Positions 54,679-64,000 of a DNA stretch of 64,000 nucleotides are shown piece after piece. Made by a program: the position numbers and the translations under genes. The DNA is taken from assembly GCA_963830715.1 (NCBI GenBank), contig CAWHNS010000021.1, forward strand, positions 1 through 64,000, read 5' to 3'. The notes under the pieces were generated by a model. That model was given only the letters and a program-made list of their open reading frames with translations, made no database searches and was not told where the DNA came from. Each line of letters begins with the position of its first letter. The stretch's first letter is position 1. The DNA is from CAVVMA01 sp963830715 (GTDB lineage: Bacteria; Desulfobacterota; Binatia; Binatales; Binataceae).

Positions 54679-57347
54679 TTACGACTCGAGGCGACCGATT
54701 TGTTCTCTGAGCCTCTCTTGCTGTGACTTGAGGTCGGCGAAGCGCTGGGCGACCTCGGCCTTGGTGTCCTCATCGGCCTTGGCCTGGAAGCCGCTGTCGT
54801 TGAGCCTCTTCTCGTGCTGACTGGCGAACCGCTCGACTTCCTGGAGCTGCTTGTGGAGCTTTTCAAGAGTTTTCGCGGAATCAAAGCCGGCCGGCTTTTC
54901 CACACCCACGTCCGCCCATCCGAGAGGCGCGAACACCGCGTCGCGAATTCCGTCTTCCGAGGCATACTCGAAGCTCGCGGCCTTGCACAGGGTCATCGCG
55001 TAGCTCCGCCATCTGGGGAACTCTTCAAGCCGCGCTTCGGGACGAAAGCGCCTTATGATTGCTTTGATCCGGTCCCCCGGCTTGTAACCCAACAGCGACC
55101 GCAGCGAGTTGATCGCCTCGGTCGCCTCGATACAGTGGCGCATCGCGAGCTCTTCGTCCGCCGAAAGAATCTCTCGCACTTGCGCGATCGGGAATTTCGC
55201 GATCGGCAGATGGGCTGCGAGGCCGGGCTCGTCCAGATAAGGCCGAATCGCCTGCCACAATTCCTCGGACACGAAGGGCATGAACGGGTGGAGCAGGCGC
55301 AGCATCTGATCGAAGCATCTGACCAGAACATGCCGCGCCGCATCGCGGGCGGGACCTTCAGTCTTCAGCGACTCCTTGGACAACTCGATGTACCAGTCAC
55401 AGAACTCGTGCCAGATGAACTCGTAGACGGCGAGCGCCGCGGTGTTGAACTCGTACGCGTCGATCGCGGCGGTGACCGCACGCACGGCGTCGTCGAGGCG
55501 GCTCAGGATCCATCGCTCGGCCAGCCCCAGCTGCGCCTTATCGACTGGCGCGATCGGTTGAGGCGCACCCTCGAGGTTCATCAGGAGGAAGCGCGCGGCG
55601 TTCCAGATCTTGTTCGCAAACGCGCGGGAGGCCGCGAGCCGATCGTCGGAAAGCACCAGGTCGCGGCCCTGAACCGCGAGCTGCGCGAACGTGAAGCGGA
55701 GCGCGTCGGTCCCATGGCGATCCATCACCTCCAGCGGATCGACCACGTTGCCACGCGACTTGGTCATCTTTTTGCCGTACTGATCGCGCACCAGCGGCGT
55801 GATGTACACGTCGCGGAAAGGCGCCTCGCCGGTGAACCAAAGCCCCATCATCATCATGCGCGCGACCCAGAAGAAGATGATGTCGAAGCCGGTCACCAGC
55901 AGAGAGGTCGGATAGTAGCGATCCAGATCGATAGTGCGATCCGGCCATCCAAGCGTCGAGAAAGGCCACAGACTCGAGCTGAACCAGGTATCGAGAACGT
56001 CCTCATCCTGGACGATATCGAGACCCGCGCACTCCTCGCACTTCGACGGCCGCTCCGCCGCGACCATCACATGATCGCATCGCTGGCACGTGTAGGCCGG
56101 AATCCGATGGCCCCACCAGAGTTGGCGCGAGATGCACCAATCGTGGATATTTTCCATCCAGTTGAAGTATGTGTTCTCCCAGAACTTCGGGAAGAATCGG
56201 GTGTGGCCGTCGCGCACGGCGGCGATTGCCTTCTCGGCCATCGGCTTCACGCGCACGAACCATTGCTGCGAGAGCATCGGCTCGACCACCGTATCGCATC
56301 GCGAGCAGGTTCCGACCGCGTGTCGGTGCGGCTCGATCTTTTCGAGCAGCCCTTCGGTCTTCAGGTCATCGACGACGCGGCGGCGGCAGTCGTCGCGACT
56401 GAGACCGCGATAAGCGCCGGCCTGATCGCTCATATTGCCTCGCGTGTCCATCACGGAAATCTGTTCCAGTTGATGGCGCCTGCCGAGCTCGAAGTCGTTG
56501 AAATCGTGGCCGGGAGTGATTTTAACGGCTCCGGTGCCGAACTTCGGATCCACCGCTGAATCGGCGATGACCGTTATCTCGCGGCCGGTTAGCGGCAGCC
56601 GCAGCTTCCTGCCCACCATCACAGTGAAACGCGAATCCTGCGGATTCACCGCGACCGCCGTATCGCCGAGCATCGTTTCAGGGCGGGTCGTCGCGACCGT
56701 GATCAGACCGGCCCGTCGGCGAACGGGTAGTGGATGTAATACAGATTGCCGTCGGCGTCCTTGTGATCGACCTCGAGGTCGGACAGCGCTGTCTCGCATC
56801 GAGGACACCAGTTGATCAGCCGCCGGTCGCGGTAGATGAGGCCCTCGCGATGAAGCCGCACGAACACCTCGATGACCGCGCGCGACAACCCGGCGTCCAG
56901 GGTGAAGCGCTCGCGGCTCCAGTCGCACGAGGCCCCGAGGCGGCGGAGCTGGTACAGGATTCGGCTGCCGTAGGAGTTGCGCCATTCCCAGACTCGTTCG
57001 ACGAATAGGGTACGCCCCAGGTCGTGGCGGCTTTTTCCCTCCTTCGCGATTTCGCGCTCGACCACGTTCTGAGTGGCGATCCCGGCGTGGTCGGTGCCGG
57101 GAATCCAGAGCGTGTTGTAACCCTGCATCCGGCGCGTGCGCACGATCACGTCCTGGAGAACGTTGTTGAAGGCGCTCCCCAGATGGAGCGCACCGGTGAC
57201 GTTCGGCGGCGGAATGACTATCGAGAAAACCTCACCCGGACGGGCGGGATCGGCCTTGAAATAGCCGCGATCGACCCAGAGCTGAAACCATCGCTCTTCG
57301 GCCGCCTTATGATCGAATGTCTTGCCGACTCCAAAGGCTGTTGCCAT
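54679..57347 (-). CDS. valS: Valine-tRNA ligase (frameshifted)
   Basis: ATG 57347 (MATAFGVGKTFDHKAAEERW). Class I synthetase: HIGH variant in PPNVTGALHLGSAF, editing domain with VATTRPETMLGDTAVAV, KMSKS variant KKMTKSRGNVVDPLE, anticodon domain and the C-terminal coiled-coil arm typical of ValRS. Sense changes frame near 56706, where CCGGTC needs one more G. About 889 aa. Essential, so the break is almost surely an assembly error. It heads the block to lpxC. Confidence 0.93.
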
Positions 57348-57585
57348 ACCTGGTAGCAAAGTCAGAATTAAGAGAGAGAGGACGCTGCGCGCCCTAGCCG
57401 CAAAATCATATGGACTCGGCTGGAACGGTTGCAAGATATCGCAGCGCGATCCGATCGCGGACCGCGTCCGGCTTGGGCCAACGTCGATCCCGCCGAAAGC
57501 GTGTGGACGTGCCGCCCAACAGTGTACTAACCTGCCACGGAACCTCATTCCAGCAACTCCGGTCAATCGAGGAGGAAGAGATTTC

Positions 57586-57918
57586 ATGAACATGACTCAG
57601 CGGAGACTCGAAGGGTTGATCGCAGCGGGCGCCGCACTTCTGGCGGCGGCCGGTCTGGCCGGATGCGCATCGCTTACGGGGGGCCGAGTCAACTGCAACG
57701 TCGTGCGGCTTCAGCGCGGAGCGGGCCGCAGCGATTCGGATATCGCCTCAGCTCTTGGCGTGAGCGAAGGCGAGCTGTCCTCATGCGGCGGCGGCGCCGG
57801 GATGTACAGTGGAGAAACCGGTGGCGGCGAAGGTGGCCCTGCCCCGTGGGATGCGGGCGCGGGTGGCTCAGGCGGCGGCTCTTCGGGCGCCCCATCGGGC
57901 GGCAAGCCGCCGCTGTAG
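57586..57918 (+). CDS. Small Gly-rich lipoprotein
   Basis: 110 aa from ATG 57586, after GAGGAGGAAGAG. Lipoprotein signal MNMTQRRLEGLIAAGAALLA...LAGC with lipobox. A helical part with RLQRGAGRSDSDIASALGVS looks like a small HTH-like repeat; the last 40 residues are Gly/Ser/Pro-rich. Unknown function. Diverges from valS. Confidence 0.65.
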   Translation: MNMTQRRLEGLIAAGAALLAAAGLAGCASLTGGRVNCNVVRLQRGAGRSDSDIASALGVSEGELSSCGGGAGMYSGETGGGEGGPAPWDAGAGGSGGGSSGAPSGGKPPL

Positions 57919-57990
57919 CGAGGTGCGCGCCCGATGATCCGCGGCGGCCGGACCGAAACCTCGAATCGCGCTCTTTGCTGGAGAGGGGCG

Positions 57991-59986
57991 CTAGGGACCG
58001 ATCGCGATCGATTCGGGCCCTTCGAGCGTCGCTCCGAACCCGCTGAGTCCGGTCTCGAAGCCGCCGATGGTTGCTATCGGCGCCACGTTGCCATCGCTGC
58101 CCTGGGGAATAGACGGTGACAGTCTGAGCAAGCTCGTTCGTCACATAGATCTTGCCGGTGCGATCAACGGCGATGCCCCACGGTGAATCGAGCCCGGTAT
58201 GCGGTCCGCCAATCGTGGCAATCGGGTTCGGATGGCCTCGGCTGAGAGCCGAATAGATCGTGACGACATTGTTGGAGGGATCAGCGACATAGATTTGACC
58301 CTTGGAGTCCACCGCGATGCCCTTGCCGGGGACGTTTTGGATGGTGGCGATCGGCGCCACGTCGCCTTGGCTGCCCGCGGCATAGACCGTGATACCTATG
58401 GAAGGGTTCAACACGTAGATCTTGCCCGTCGAGTCGAGCGCAATACCCCGCGGACTTGAAATTCCAGTATTAGGCCCGCCGATGGTAGCGATCGGCGCCA
58501 CGTTGCCTTTGCTGCCGGATGCAAAGACGACCACGTCGCCGAGACCAACCGGGCCACCTTCTTCATTGAGGACATACTCTTTTCCCGCCGAATCCACCGC
58601 GAGCGCAATTGGAGAGACGATTCCGGTACCTTGGCCGACGATGATGGCAGATGGCGCCGAATCAGCGTTGCTGCCCGCCGGATAGACGGTGAGATAACTT
58701 ACGTTCAGGACATAGACTTTCCCCTTCGAGTCAACTGCGATGCCGACCGGATCATAAATCGCTGTAACAGGGTCAGCGATGACGGCAACGGGCTTCGCGT
58801 TTCCGTTTGCCCCAGGCCCATAGACCAGAATCTCCGAGTATTCTGTGGCAAGGCGGTACCCGACCAAACCGGTTTCTGCTAGCTGGCTGACATAGATGCG
58901 CCCCGTGCTGTCCAAAGCGATACCTGCCGGAAACCTTGGCACCCCGTCAGAAAGATAAAGCCCGGTGTTTCCGCCGCTTATGGTAGCAACAGGTTTCGCG
59001 TCGCCGTTGCTGCCGGCTTGATAGACGGTGATACTACTTGGGTTGCCAATGCCGAGTTCGATCCCGTCGTTGACCACCTCGATCTTGCCCTTTGAATCGA
59101 CCGCGATACCGATGGGGTAAGCGAGCCCGGTGTCCGCGCCGCTGATGACAGCGATGGGCTTGGCGTCGCCGTTGCTGCCAGGCATATAGACTGTGACGCT
59201 CCCCTTCCCGCTGTCACCGCCGAAGATGTTGGCAATGTAGATTTTTCCGCTCGAGTCCACTGCGATGCTGCTGGGCAGAGCGAGCCCGGTTTGTGTGCCG
59301 CTGATCGTTTCGATCGGCGAAGCCATACCGTGGCTGCCGGGCGCATACACCGTGACACCAGACGCGCTTAACAGGAAGATCCTGCCGTTCGCATCAACCG
59401 CAATCGCACCGACGCCCGGTACGTCGATCGTCTCGAAAGGCGCGGCGTCGCCGTTGCTGCCGGGCGCGTAGACCGTTACTGTCCCTGTGGGTAAGCCGAT
59501 TCCTTCCGGTGCCTCAGGGTTTGCCGCATAGATGTTGCCTTTCGAATCAACCGCGACGCCGAAGGGGTCGAGGCCAGTATGAGGACCGCTGAGCGTCGCG
59601 ATCGGGGCCACGTCTCCACTAGCGCCGCGGGCATAGACGGTCACGCTGTTGCACGAGGTGTTTGCGGCATAGATTCTCCCGGCGAAGTCGGTCGCCAGAC
59701 CGGCCGGGAATGCCAGCCCGGTCAAGGGAGAGAGAGGCGCGACGTTGCCCTTGCTGCCGAGCGGATAGGCGATAGCCTCGGCGCTGCAGGGATTGGTCAC
59801 GAAGATTTTGTCGTTCGCCGGTGCGGGGCTTGCCGCCGCGGGCTGTTGAGCGGTGGAGAAGAATTCCGCGCCCGGCTTGGCCGGTGGTCCTGACGCGGCG
59901 GCACAGATCACCAACGACGGCAGCAAGCAGGCGACTAAACTTGCCGTGCGAACCGGCCTGGCTCGTCTCGATCCCCAGTACCGCAT
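57991..59986 (-). CDS. Secreted NHL-type beta-propeller protein (frameshifted near end)
   Basis: ATG 59986 (MRYWGSRRARPVRTASLVAC). Signal peptide to about residue 32. Then about eleven repeats of 45-55 residues with the core GIAVDSKGKIYVxN ... VTVYxxGSxGDxxPIATI, an NHL/SMP-30-like propeller. One frame change near 58101: an extra C in CCC; the corrected end is PGSDGNVAPIATIGGFETGL ... IAIGP, stop TAG at 57991. About 665 aa. Extracellular or periplasmic; ligand unknown. Confidence 0.78.
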
Positions 59987-60029
59987 GCGAAGTGAATCTG
60001 CCACGACGCTACCCCTCCCTGCCGCTTTC

Positions 60030-61691
60030 TCAATTGTTGTACCAATCGTGCTCTGAGCCTGACGACTCGTGGTTCTGCAGCCGTTCCGCCGCCCAATCTT
60101 CTCCGACCTTGTGGGCGTTGCACGCGCCGTAATCCGTGTAGCCACCGCACCCGGAACTGCCGCTCGCGGTCTGATTGCCGGAGGTTGTCTGCGGCCGGTA
60201 GGAGGGCGAATAGGGTCGGATTCCGGCATATCCCCCGCTCGCTCTCAGCCCCTGCGCCACCATCGCCTCGGCAGTCATATAGGTGATGAGCTGATCCTCA
60301 GTCTGGAAGCGGGGGGTGCCGGGATCGCTCAGCGTCGCGTAAATGTGTTCCCCAAGTCGGTCATCCCCCGCGGATTTGGCCAGCCACTTAAGCGCGGTGC
60401 GGTGATCTCTGGGTAAGCCGCCCTCGCCGAATTCGTATGCAAGGCCGAGTTCGCGCTCCGCCTTCGGATCGTTACCTTCCGCCCCGAGCGAAAAATACTT
60501 GACCGCCCTGGCGTAGTCCACCGGAACCAAGGTGCCGCTTTTGTAAATCTCACCGACAGAGTAATCAGCCTCGGAATCTCCTCCCGCGGCGCCCTTTTCC
60601 AGCCAGTAGATGCTCGCATCCAGTTTCTTCGGGACACCTTCTCCGCGCATATACATCAGGCCCAGCGCTGTCGCCGCCCTCGCATGGCCGAGCTTGGCCG
60701 CCTGGTAGAACGCCTGCGCAGCCTGACGCATGTCACGCGCGTGGTAGTAAGACAGCCCGGCGTTCCAAGATTGATCGGCGGTCGAATTGGACGATCCGTC
60801 TGCGTTTGAAGGCGTCTGTGCAAGCAATTGGCTGAACCGCAGGTCCGAGAACACTGCCGTAGCTCCGTTATCGATCGTGAGCAGTCCGATACTGCCGTTC
60901 AGGCTCCCAGATGCTTGAGTTGATGCCACCGGCCTGCCGTTGATGAAGCATCGAATCTCTCTGCCCCTGACCTCGACTGCGAGACGAATGGCCGTGCCGA
61001 ATAGCGCGCGGACCTCCGCATCGTTGGTATTAACCAGGGTCTTAGATTGATGCCATCCCGTCGGGGTGCCCATCCGCTCAACTACCCCGAAGCCCTGACC
61101 GTCCAGCTCAAAGTAGGCTGTCAATGCCGGGTTCCCGAACATAATCCCGTAAGTGTCATTGGGGTTCGCCCTGAGGGACCGGACGGTGACCTCGATCCGG
61201 AAGTCCGGCGGCAGGCTGCCCATCTGGTCCATCATGAATTCGCAGCTCCCTTTGGGCGCGATCTCCTGTATCACATAGCCGCCGTATCCGTACGCCGTCT
61301 GGCAAGGCCCGTGGGCGCCTACAAGCCAGCGACGGACTGTGAAATCCTCTTGCGAGATGAGCCTCTGCGTCTCAGACGTTGATGGCGCAGCCTCCGAAGC
61401 GAGCGCTCCGGCGCGCAACGGCCAAAACAATGCGGCGCAGAACACGAGCCACGCGCAAGCCTTCAGTCCTGTTCGTATCGATGACGGCCGCGTTTCCGAA
61501 GCCAGCGCTCCGGTGCCGGACCGCCAAGACAGTACGGCGACCAACAGGAGCCATATGCAGGCCTTCAATCCTATCAGCATGGCGGCGCCAGCTGGCCCAA
61601 ATAATACGATGTATAAGAGGAATTGCCCGCATGCCGACGCCAGTCGGCCTGCGCTGATAACCGGTCGAAGCTCTGCATGTCGATATTCCAT
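60030..61691 (-). CDS. Sel1-repeat protein with duplicated N-terminal membrane segment
   Basis: 553 aa from ATG 61691, preceded by GGAGGGGAGAAA. Residues 20-105 hold two near copies of a hydrophobic segment ending in ALASE (LKACIWLLLVAVLSWRSG and LKACAWLVFCAALFWPLR). A laminin-G/concanavalin-like domain (about 120-300) follows, then four to five Sel1 units (AATALGLMYMRGEGVPKKLD, DYSVGEIYKSGTLVPVDYAR, ERELGLAYEFGEGGLPRD), and a Ser/Gly-rich end. Likely envelope protein. It lies 43 bases upstream of the propeller gene, same strand. Confidence 0.72.
   Translation of the reverse strand: MEYRHAELRPVISAGRLASACGQFLLYIVLFGPAGAAMLIGLKACIWLLLVAVLSWRSGTGALASETRPSSIRTGLKACAWLVFCAALFWPLRAGALASEAAPSTSETQRLISQEDFTVRRWLVGAHGPCQTAYGYGGYVIQEIAPKGSCEFMMDQMGSLPPDFRIEVTVRSLRANPNDTYGIMFGNPALTAYFELDGQGFGVVERMGTPTGWHQSKTLVNTNDAEVRALFGTAIRLAVEVRGREIRCFINGRPVASTQASGSLNGSIGLLTIDNGATAVFSDLRFSQLLAQTPSNADGSSNSTADQSWNAGLSYYHARDMRQAAQAFYQAAKLGHARAATALGLMYMRGEGVPKKLDASIYWLEKGAAGGDSEADYSVGEIYKSGTLVPVDYARAVKYFSLGAEGNDPKAERELGLAYEFGEGGLPRDHRTALKWLAKSAGDDRLGEHIYATLSDPGTPRFQTEDQLITYMTAEAMVAQGLRASGGYAGIRPYSPSYRPQTTSGNQTASGSSGCGGYTDYGACNAHKVGEDWAAERLQNHESSGSEHDWYNN
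61443..61590 (-). repeat. Degenerate tandem duplication inside the Sel1 gene
   Basis: About 100-base unit, two copies. Each codes a basic-hydrophobic-ALASE signal-like segment; the units share words such as GCCTTCA, AGCGCTCCGG and the Gln/Asn-rich linker on the plus strand. Confidence 0.6.
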
Positions 61692-61976
61692 TTTCTCCCC
61701 TCCGATTGATTGGCCGCTTCGGGTTCCTTTGGTCGCCAGCGCCCGCGGCGGCGTCGTTGCACTTTGACCTCTCGACGCCCGATCGATTGCATCGGCGATG
61801 CCGCGACAAAAGACTAGTAATTTCGGGGACTGATCGAGATTCAGTGGCGGCAAGTTGGCATGGAGATGCAAACCAACAGGCAAGGACCGCCAAGCGACGT
61901 TAGCAGGCAGTGGCAATCAAAGCCGTGCTACGATGGGGGCGCGGCTGTGTTGCCTGTCGCCCAAGGTCGGCCGGGT

Positions 61977-62062
61977 TGGTGCGAGAGGGGGGACTTGAAC
62001 CCCCACGAGCTTGCGCTCACAAGGTCCTGAGCCTTGCGCGTCTGCCGTTCCGCCACTCTCGC
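61977..62062 (-). tRNA. tRNA-Leu (anticodon CAG)
   Basis: Minus strand GCGAGAG...CTCTCGC acceptor pair, D arm GGCGGAACGGCAGAC, anticodon stem CAAGG with loop CTCAGGA (anticodon CAG), long variable arm TGAGCGCAAGCTCG of a class II tRNA, T arm GGGGGTTCAAGTCCCC, discriminator A and an encoded CCA (61977-61979). Reads CUG codons. Confidence 0.95.
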
Positions 62063-62139
62063 GTCCGGTAGATGAAAGGGTTTAACTGCCCCGGCGCCCG
62101 AATTCAAGGAGGGATCCTCAGATCGGACCCCCGCACGCT

Positions 62140-62997
62140 TTGAAGCTGTCGATTATTATAGCGACTCACAGCCGACCGGTCGCGCTCGAGAGGCTGCTGA
62201 ATAGTCTCACGCCGCAACTCAGGCCCGGCGAACACGAACTCTTCGTGGCCGAGAACGGCACGCCTGAACCCTCGCGACGAGGCGACGCGCCACCGCTCAG
62301 CCATCTTCATGATCCGCTAGCGGGCAAGTGCCGGATTCAGAACCGCGCTATCGGCGCCGCTCGCGGCGACGTGATCGTTTGCCTGGACGACGATCTGACG
62401 GTCGCCGCCGATTATCTCGAACAGGTCGAGGCGTTCTTCGCCGGACACCCGGAATTCGCGGCGATGAAGGGCCGAATCCTGCCGGCCGAGGATCCGGCGC
62501 ACAAGGCAGGCGCGGCAGCGGTCTATCTCGATCTGCCGATCGCCGATCACGGCGAGAGTGTGATCGAGGTGCGCGGCCTGCTGGTGCGCAACATGGCGTT
62601 CCGGCGGGCCGCGCTCGTTCAGGTCGGGATGTTCGACGAGAGGCTGGGGCCGGGAGCGGCAGGCCACGAGGAAGAGACCGAGATATCCGCGCGATTGCGG
62701 CGGGCCGGATTCAGGATTGGCTACGCGCCCCGCGCGCTCGTGTATCACGAAGTCGATCCGGGCCGTGCCGACCGCGATCGGTTCCTGCGCGTCGCGCGGG
62801 AGCGCGGGCGATGCCGCATGCTGCACGAGCGTCACTCGCGCGGCGAGGTGATGCTCAAGAACCTGATCGCAAAGGTCAGGCTTGCCGCCGCCCGCGCGCT
62901 GGGCGCAAATCCCGGGCGGATAGCGCGCGAGGAGAAACGGCTCGCGATCGCGCGCGGAATGATGGACGGCTTGCGCGCGAATCGAACGCCAAACTAG
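62140..62997 (+). CDS. Family 2 glycosyltransferase
   Basis: 285 aa from TTG 62140 (LKLSIIIATHSRPVALERLL). GT-A fold: IIIATHSRP, acceptor-binding CLDDDLTVAADY with the DxD, EVRGLLVRNMAFRRAALVQV and HEEETEISARLRRAGFRIGY. Uses a nucleotide sugar to extend a surface glycan. Its TAG shares the CTAG with the stop of the next gene (62994-62997), convergent. Confidence 0.87.
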   Translation: MKLSIIIATHSRPVALERLLNSLTPQLRPGEHELFVAENGTPEPSRRGDAPPLSHLHDPLAGKCRIQNRAIGAARGDVIVCLDDDLTVAADYLEQVEAFFAGHPEFAAMKGRILPAEDPAHKAGAAAVYLDLPIADHGESVIEVRGLLVRNMAFRRAALVQVGMFDERLGPGAAGHEEETEISARLRRAGFRIGYAPRALVYHEVDPGRADRDRFLRVARERGRCRMLHERHSRGEVMLKNLIAKVRLAAARALGANPGRIAREEKRLAIARGMMDGLRANRTPN

Positions 62998-64000
62998 CCG
63001 GGCTTGCGCTCGACTGACGCGAGAATGCCGAGCAACTCTTCCGTGTATCGCTTCCAGGTGAATTTCTCCGCGATCGGTCGGGCCGACTTCGCTACTTCGT
63101 TCCGGGCTTTGACCAGGGCGTCGAGACGTGCGGCGATCTCGGACGGATCTGACGGGTCGTTGACTACGAACTCGCGCAACTCCGGCGGCATCAGTTCCGC
63201 TACTCCGCAGCGCGAGCTGGTCAGAGCGGGCAGGCCCGACGCCATCGCTTCCATCACCGCATTGCCGAACGGCTCGAACAGCGACGGCAGCGCCATCACA
63301 TCGGCCGCGTGGAAGAGATCTTCGACGCGATTTTGCGCGCCGAGGAAGCGCACTCGCTCATCGATTCCGAGCCGTCGCGCGATCCGCTGATAGCCTGCGA
63401 GTGAGCGATCATTGCCAGCCACGATCAGATATGGATTAGCTTTCAGCCCGCGCCACGCTTGCAGCATCGAGCCCAGTCCCTTGCGCGCGAAGCCGTTGCC
63501 GACGAATATCACCACCGGCGCCGACCCGCCGATCGCGAGCTCCAGACGAATCCGCCGGCTATCGACCGTATCGCGCGCAGGCGTGAATCGCTCGATATCC
63601 ACTCCGTTGTAGAGTGTCACCGCGATTCCAGCCCCGAGCCCGAACTGCCGCACGAGATCGTCACGCACCAGATTGGAGACGGCTACGACTCTTCGCAGCC
63701 CCGGATGCGCGAACCCGCGGCGCTCTATCACCATCTGCGCGCGATGGTATGGGCTCGTCCACATCGAGGCGGCGCCCGCAATGCTGCGCCATTGGCGGGC
63801 CGCGCGGACGTAGCTCAAGTGTGCGCCGCCGCCCGATCGCAGGATGTCGGCGCCGACTACCCGCGCAAAACTCAGCACCAGGTCTGCGCCCTCGCGCCGC
63901 GCGATCGCGGGGGCAAGATACGCGAAGCGAACGATCGCGAGCGCGCGGGAGAGGCGCGGCACGGCCACCTCCCGGACGGCGCCGCCGGTCCACGAACCCC
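62994..64000 (-). CDS. Family 4 glycosyltransferase (N-terminus outside window)
   Basis: Frame open from the right edge (64000); a GTG at 63968 is not needed as start. GT-B fold: GGGAHLSYVRAARQWRS, VVAVSNLVRDDLVRQF, NGVDIERFTP, VGNGFARKGL and the EX7E motif LFEPFGNAVMEAMASGLP. Resembles LPS-core enzymes of the WaaG type. With the GT2 gene it suggests an LPS or exopolysaccharide locus that continues to the right. Confidence 0.87.
   Translation of the reverse strand, partial: GSWTGGAVREVAVPRLSRALAIVRFAYLAPAIARREGADLVLSFARVVGADILRSGGGAHLSYVRAARQWRSIAGAASMWTSPYHRAQMVIERRGFAHPGLRRVVAVSNLVRDDLVRQFGLGAGIAVTLYNGVDIERFTPARDTVDSRRIRLELAIGGSAPVVIFVGNGFARKGLGSMLQAWRGLKANPYLIVAGNDRSLAGYQRIARRLGIDERVRFLGAQNRVEDLFHAADVMALPSLFEPFGNAVMEAMASGLPALTSSRCGVAELMPPELREFVVNDPSDPSEIAARLDALVKARNEVAKSARPIAEKFTWKRYTEELLGILASVERKPG

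Noticed and set aside
54814..56559. 581-codon plus-strand frame opposite valS
   Set aside because: Shadow; ValRS motifs are all on the minus strand.
54679..57347. Frame breaks in valS and others as programmed frameshifts or selenocysteine sites
   Set aside because: No slippery heptamer or pseudoknot was seen at the breaks, and one-base changes in G/C runs restore standard proteins.
61977..62062. tRNA-Leu as an attachment site of a mobile element
   Set aside because: No integrase and no repeat of the tRNA 3' end was seen nearby.

Overview
The window is about 64 kb of GC-rich DNA from a Gram-negative bacterium: it has lipid A synthesis (LpxC), lipobox proteins, periplasmic-type proteins and an NtrY-type kinase. 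Gene content (SelB, methanethiol oxidase, haloalkane dehalogenase, wax ester/DGAT acyltransferase, an AGPS-like ether-lipid enzyme, NtrY, many short-chain dehydrogenases) fits a soil or sediment lineage of the former Deltaproteobacteria, possibly Desulfobacterota or Binatota. That placement is inference; no rRNA gene is present. No CRISPR array, integrase or replication origin was seen.

Layout. (1) 1-11468, plus strand: the tail-tip and lysis end of a prophage or phage-like element. It holds a PT-repeat-linked surface protein with a beta-propeller, a DUF1833 protein fused to an NlpC/P60 peptidase, a TipJ-like tail attachment protein, a coiled-coil membrane protein, a lysozyme-like protein, a small holin-like protein, a YiiX-like amidase, a lipoprotein and a papain-family peptidase. 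It carries a 415-bp direct repeat and two families of palindromic repeats, some lying inside open frames. (2) 11.6-20.8 kb: a GAF-sigma54 activator, an ArnT-like glycosyltransferase, a CDGSH protein, SelB, and a methanethiol-oxidase operon (TPR, MTO, SCO1, SDR). (3) 20.5-32.1 kb: metabolic and sensory genes (MIP18, Kir channel, SDR, AGPS-like, haloalkane dehalogenase, DUF6883/DUF4926 pair, aldo-keto reductase, VOC protein, a large hybrid kinase, WS/DGAT). (4) 32.2-40.5 kb: a toxin-antitoxin pair, a PPOX-type protein, DUF983, aminotransferase, an excisionase-like HTH with a candidate operator, DUF72, bactofilin, an alkaline-phosphatase-like protein with permuted motif order, and a FabL-like SDR. 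(5) 40.6-44.8 kb: a tightly coupled operon of LysM/peptidoglycan-binding proteins, a zinc metallopeptidase, a HEAT protein and a lipoprotein, resembling contractile-injection or T6SS effector cargo. (6) 44.9-57.3 kb: DUF6081-like, QueC, and a housekeeping block valS-nadC-birA-EF-G-like-DUF2905-ntrY-(REC-lpxC). (7) 57.5-64 kb: lipoprotein, NHL-type propeller, Sel1-repeat protein, tRNA-Leu(CAG), and two glycosyltransferases.

The most striking object is a fused gene at 46608-47876: a NtrX-like receiver domain joined to a complete LpxC, directly downstream of an NtrY-type kinase. If real, it would let a membrane kinase act directly on the committed enzyme of lipid A synthesis.

Caution: many genes are split by single-base frameshifts without nonsense mutations, and several lie in G or C runs. 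This pattern fits uncorrected indels in the assembly better than gene decay. Such genes are described as one gene, with the break position given.
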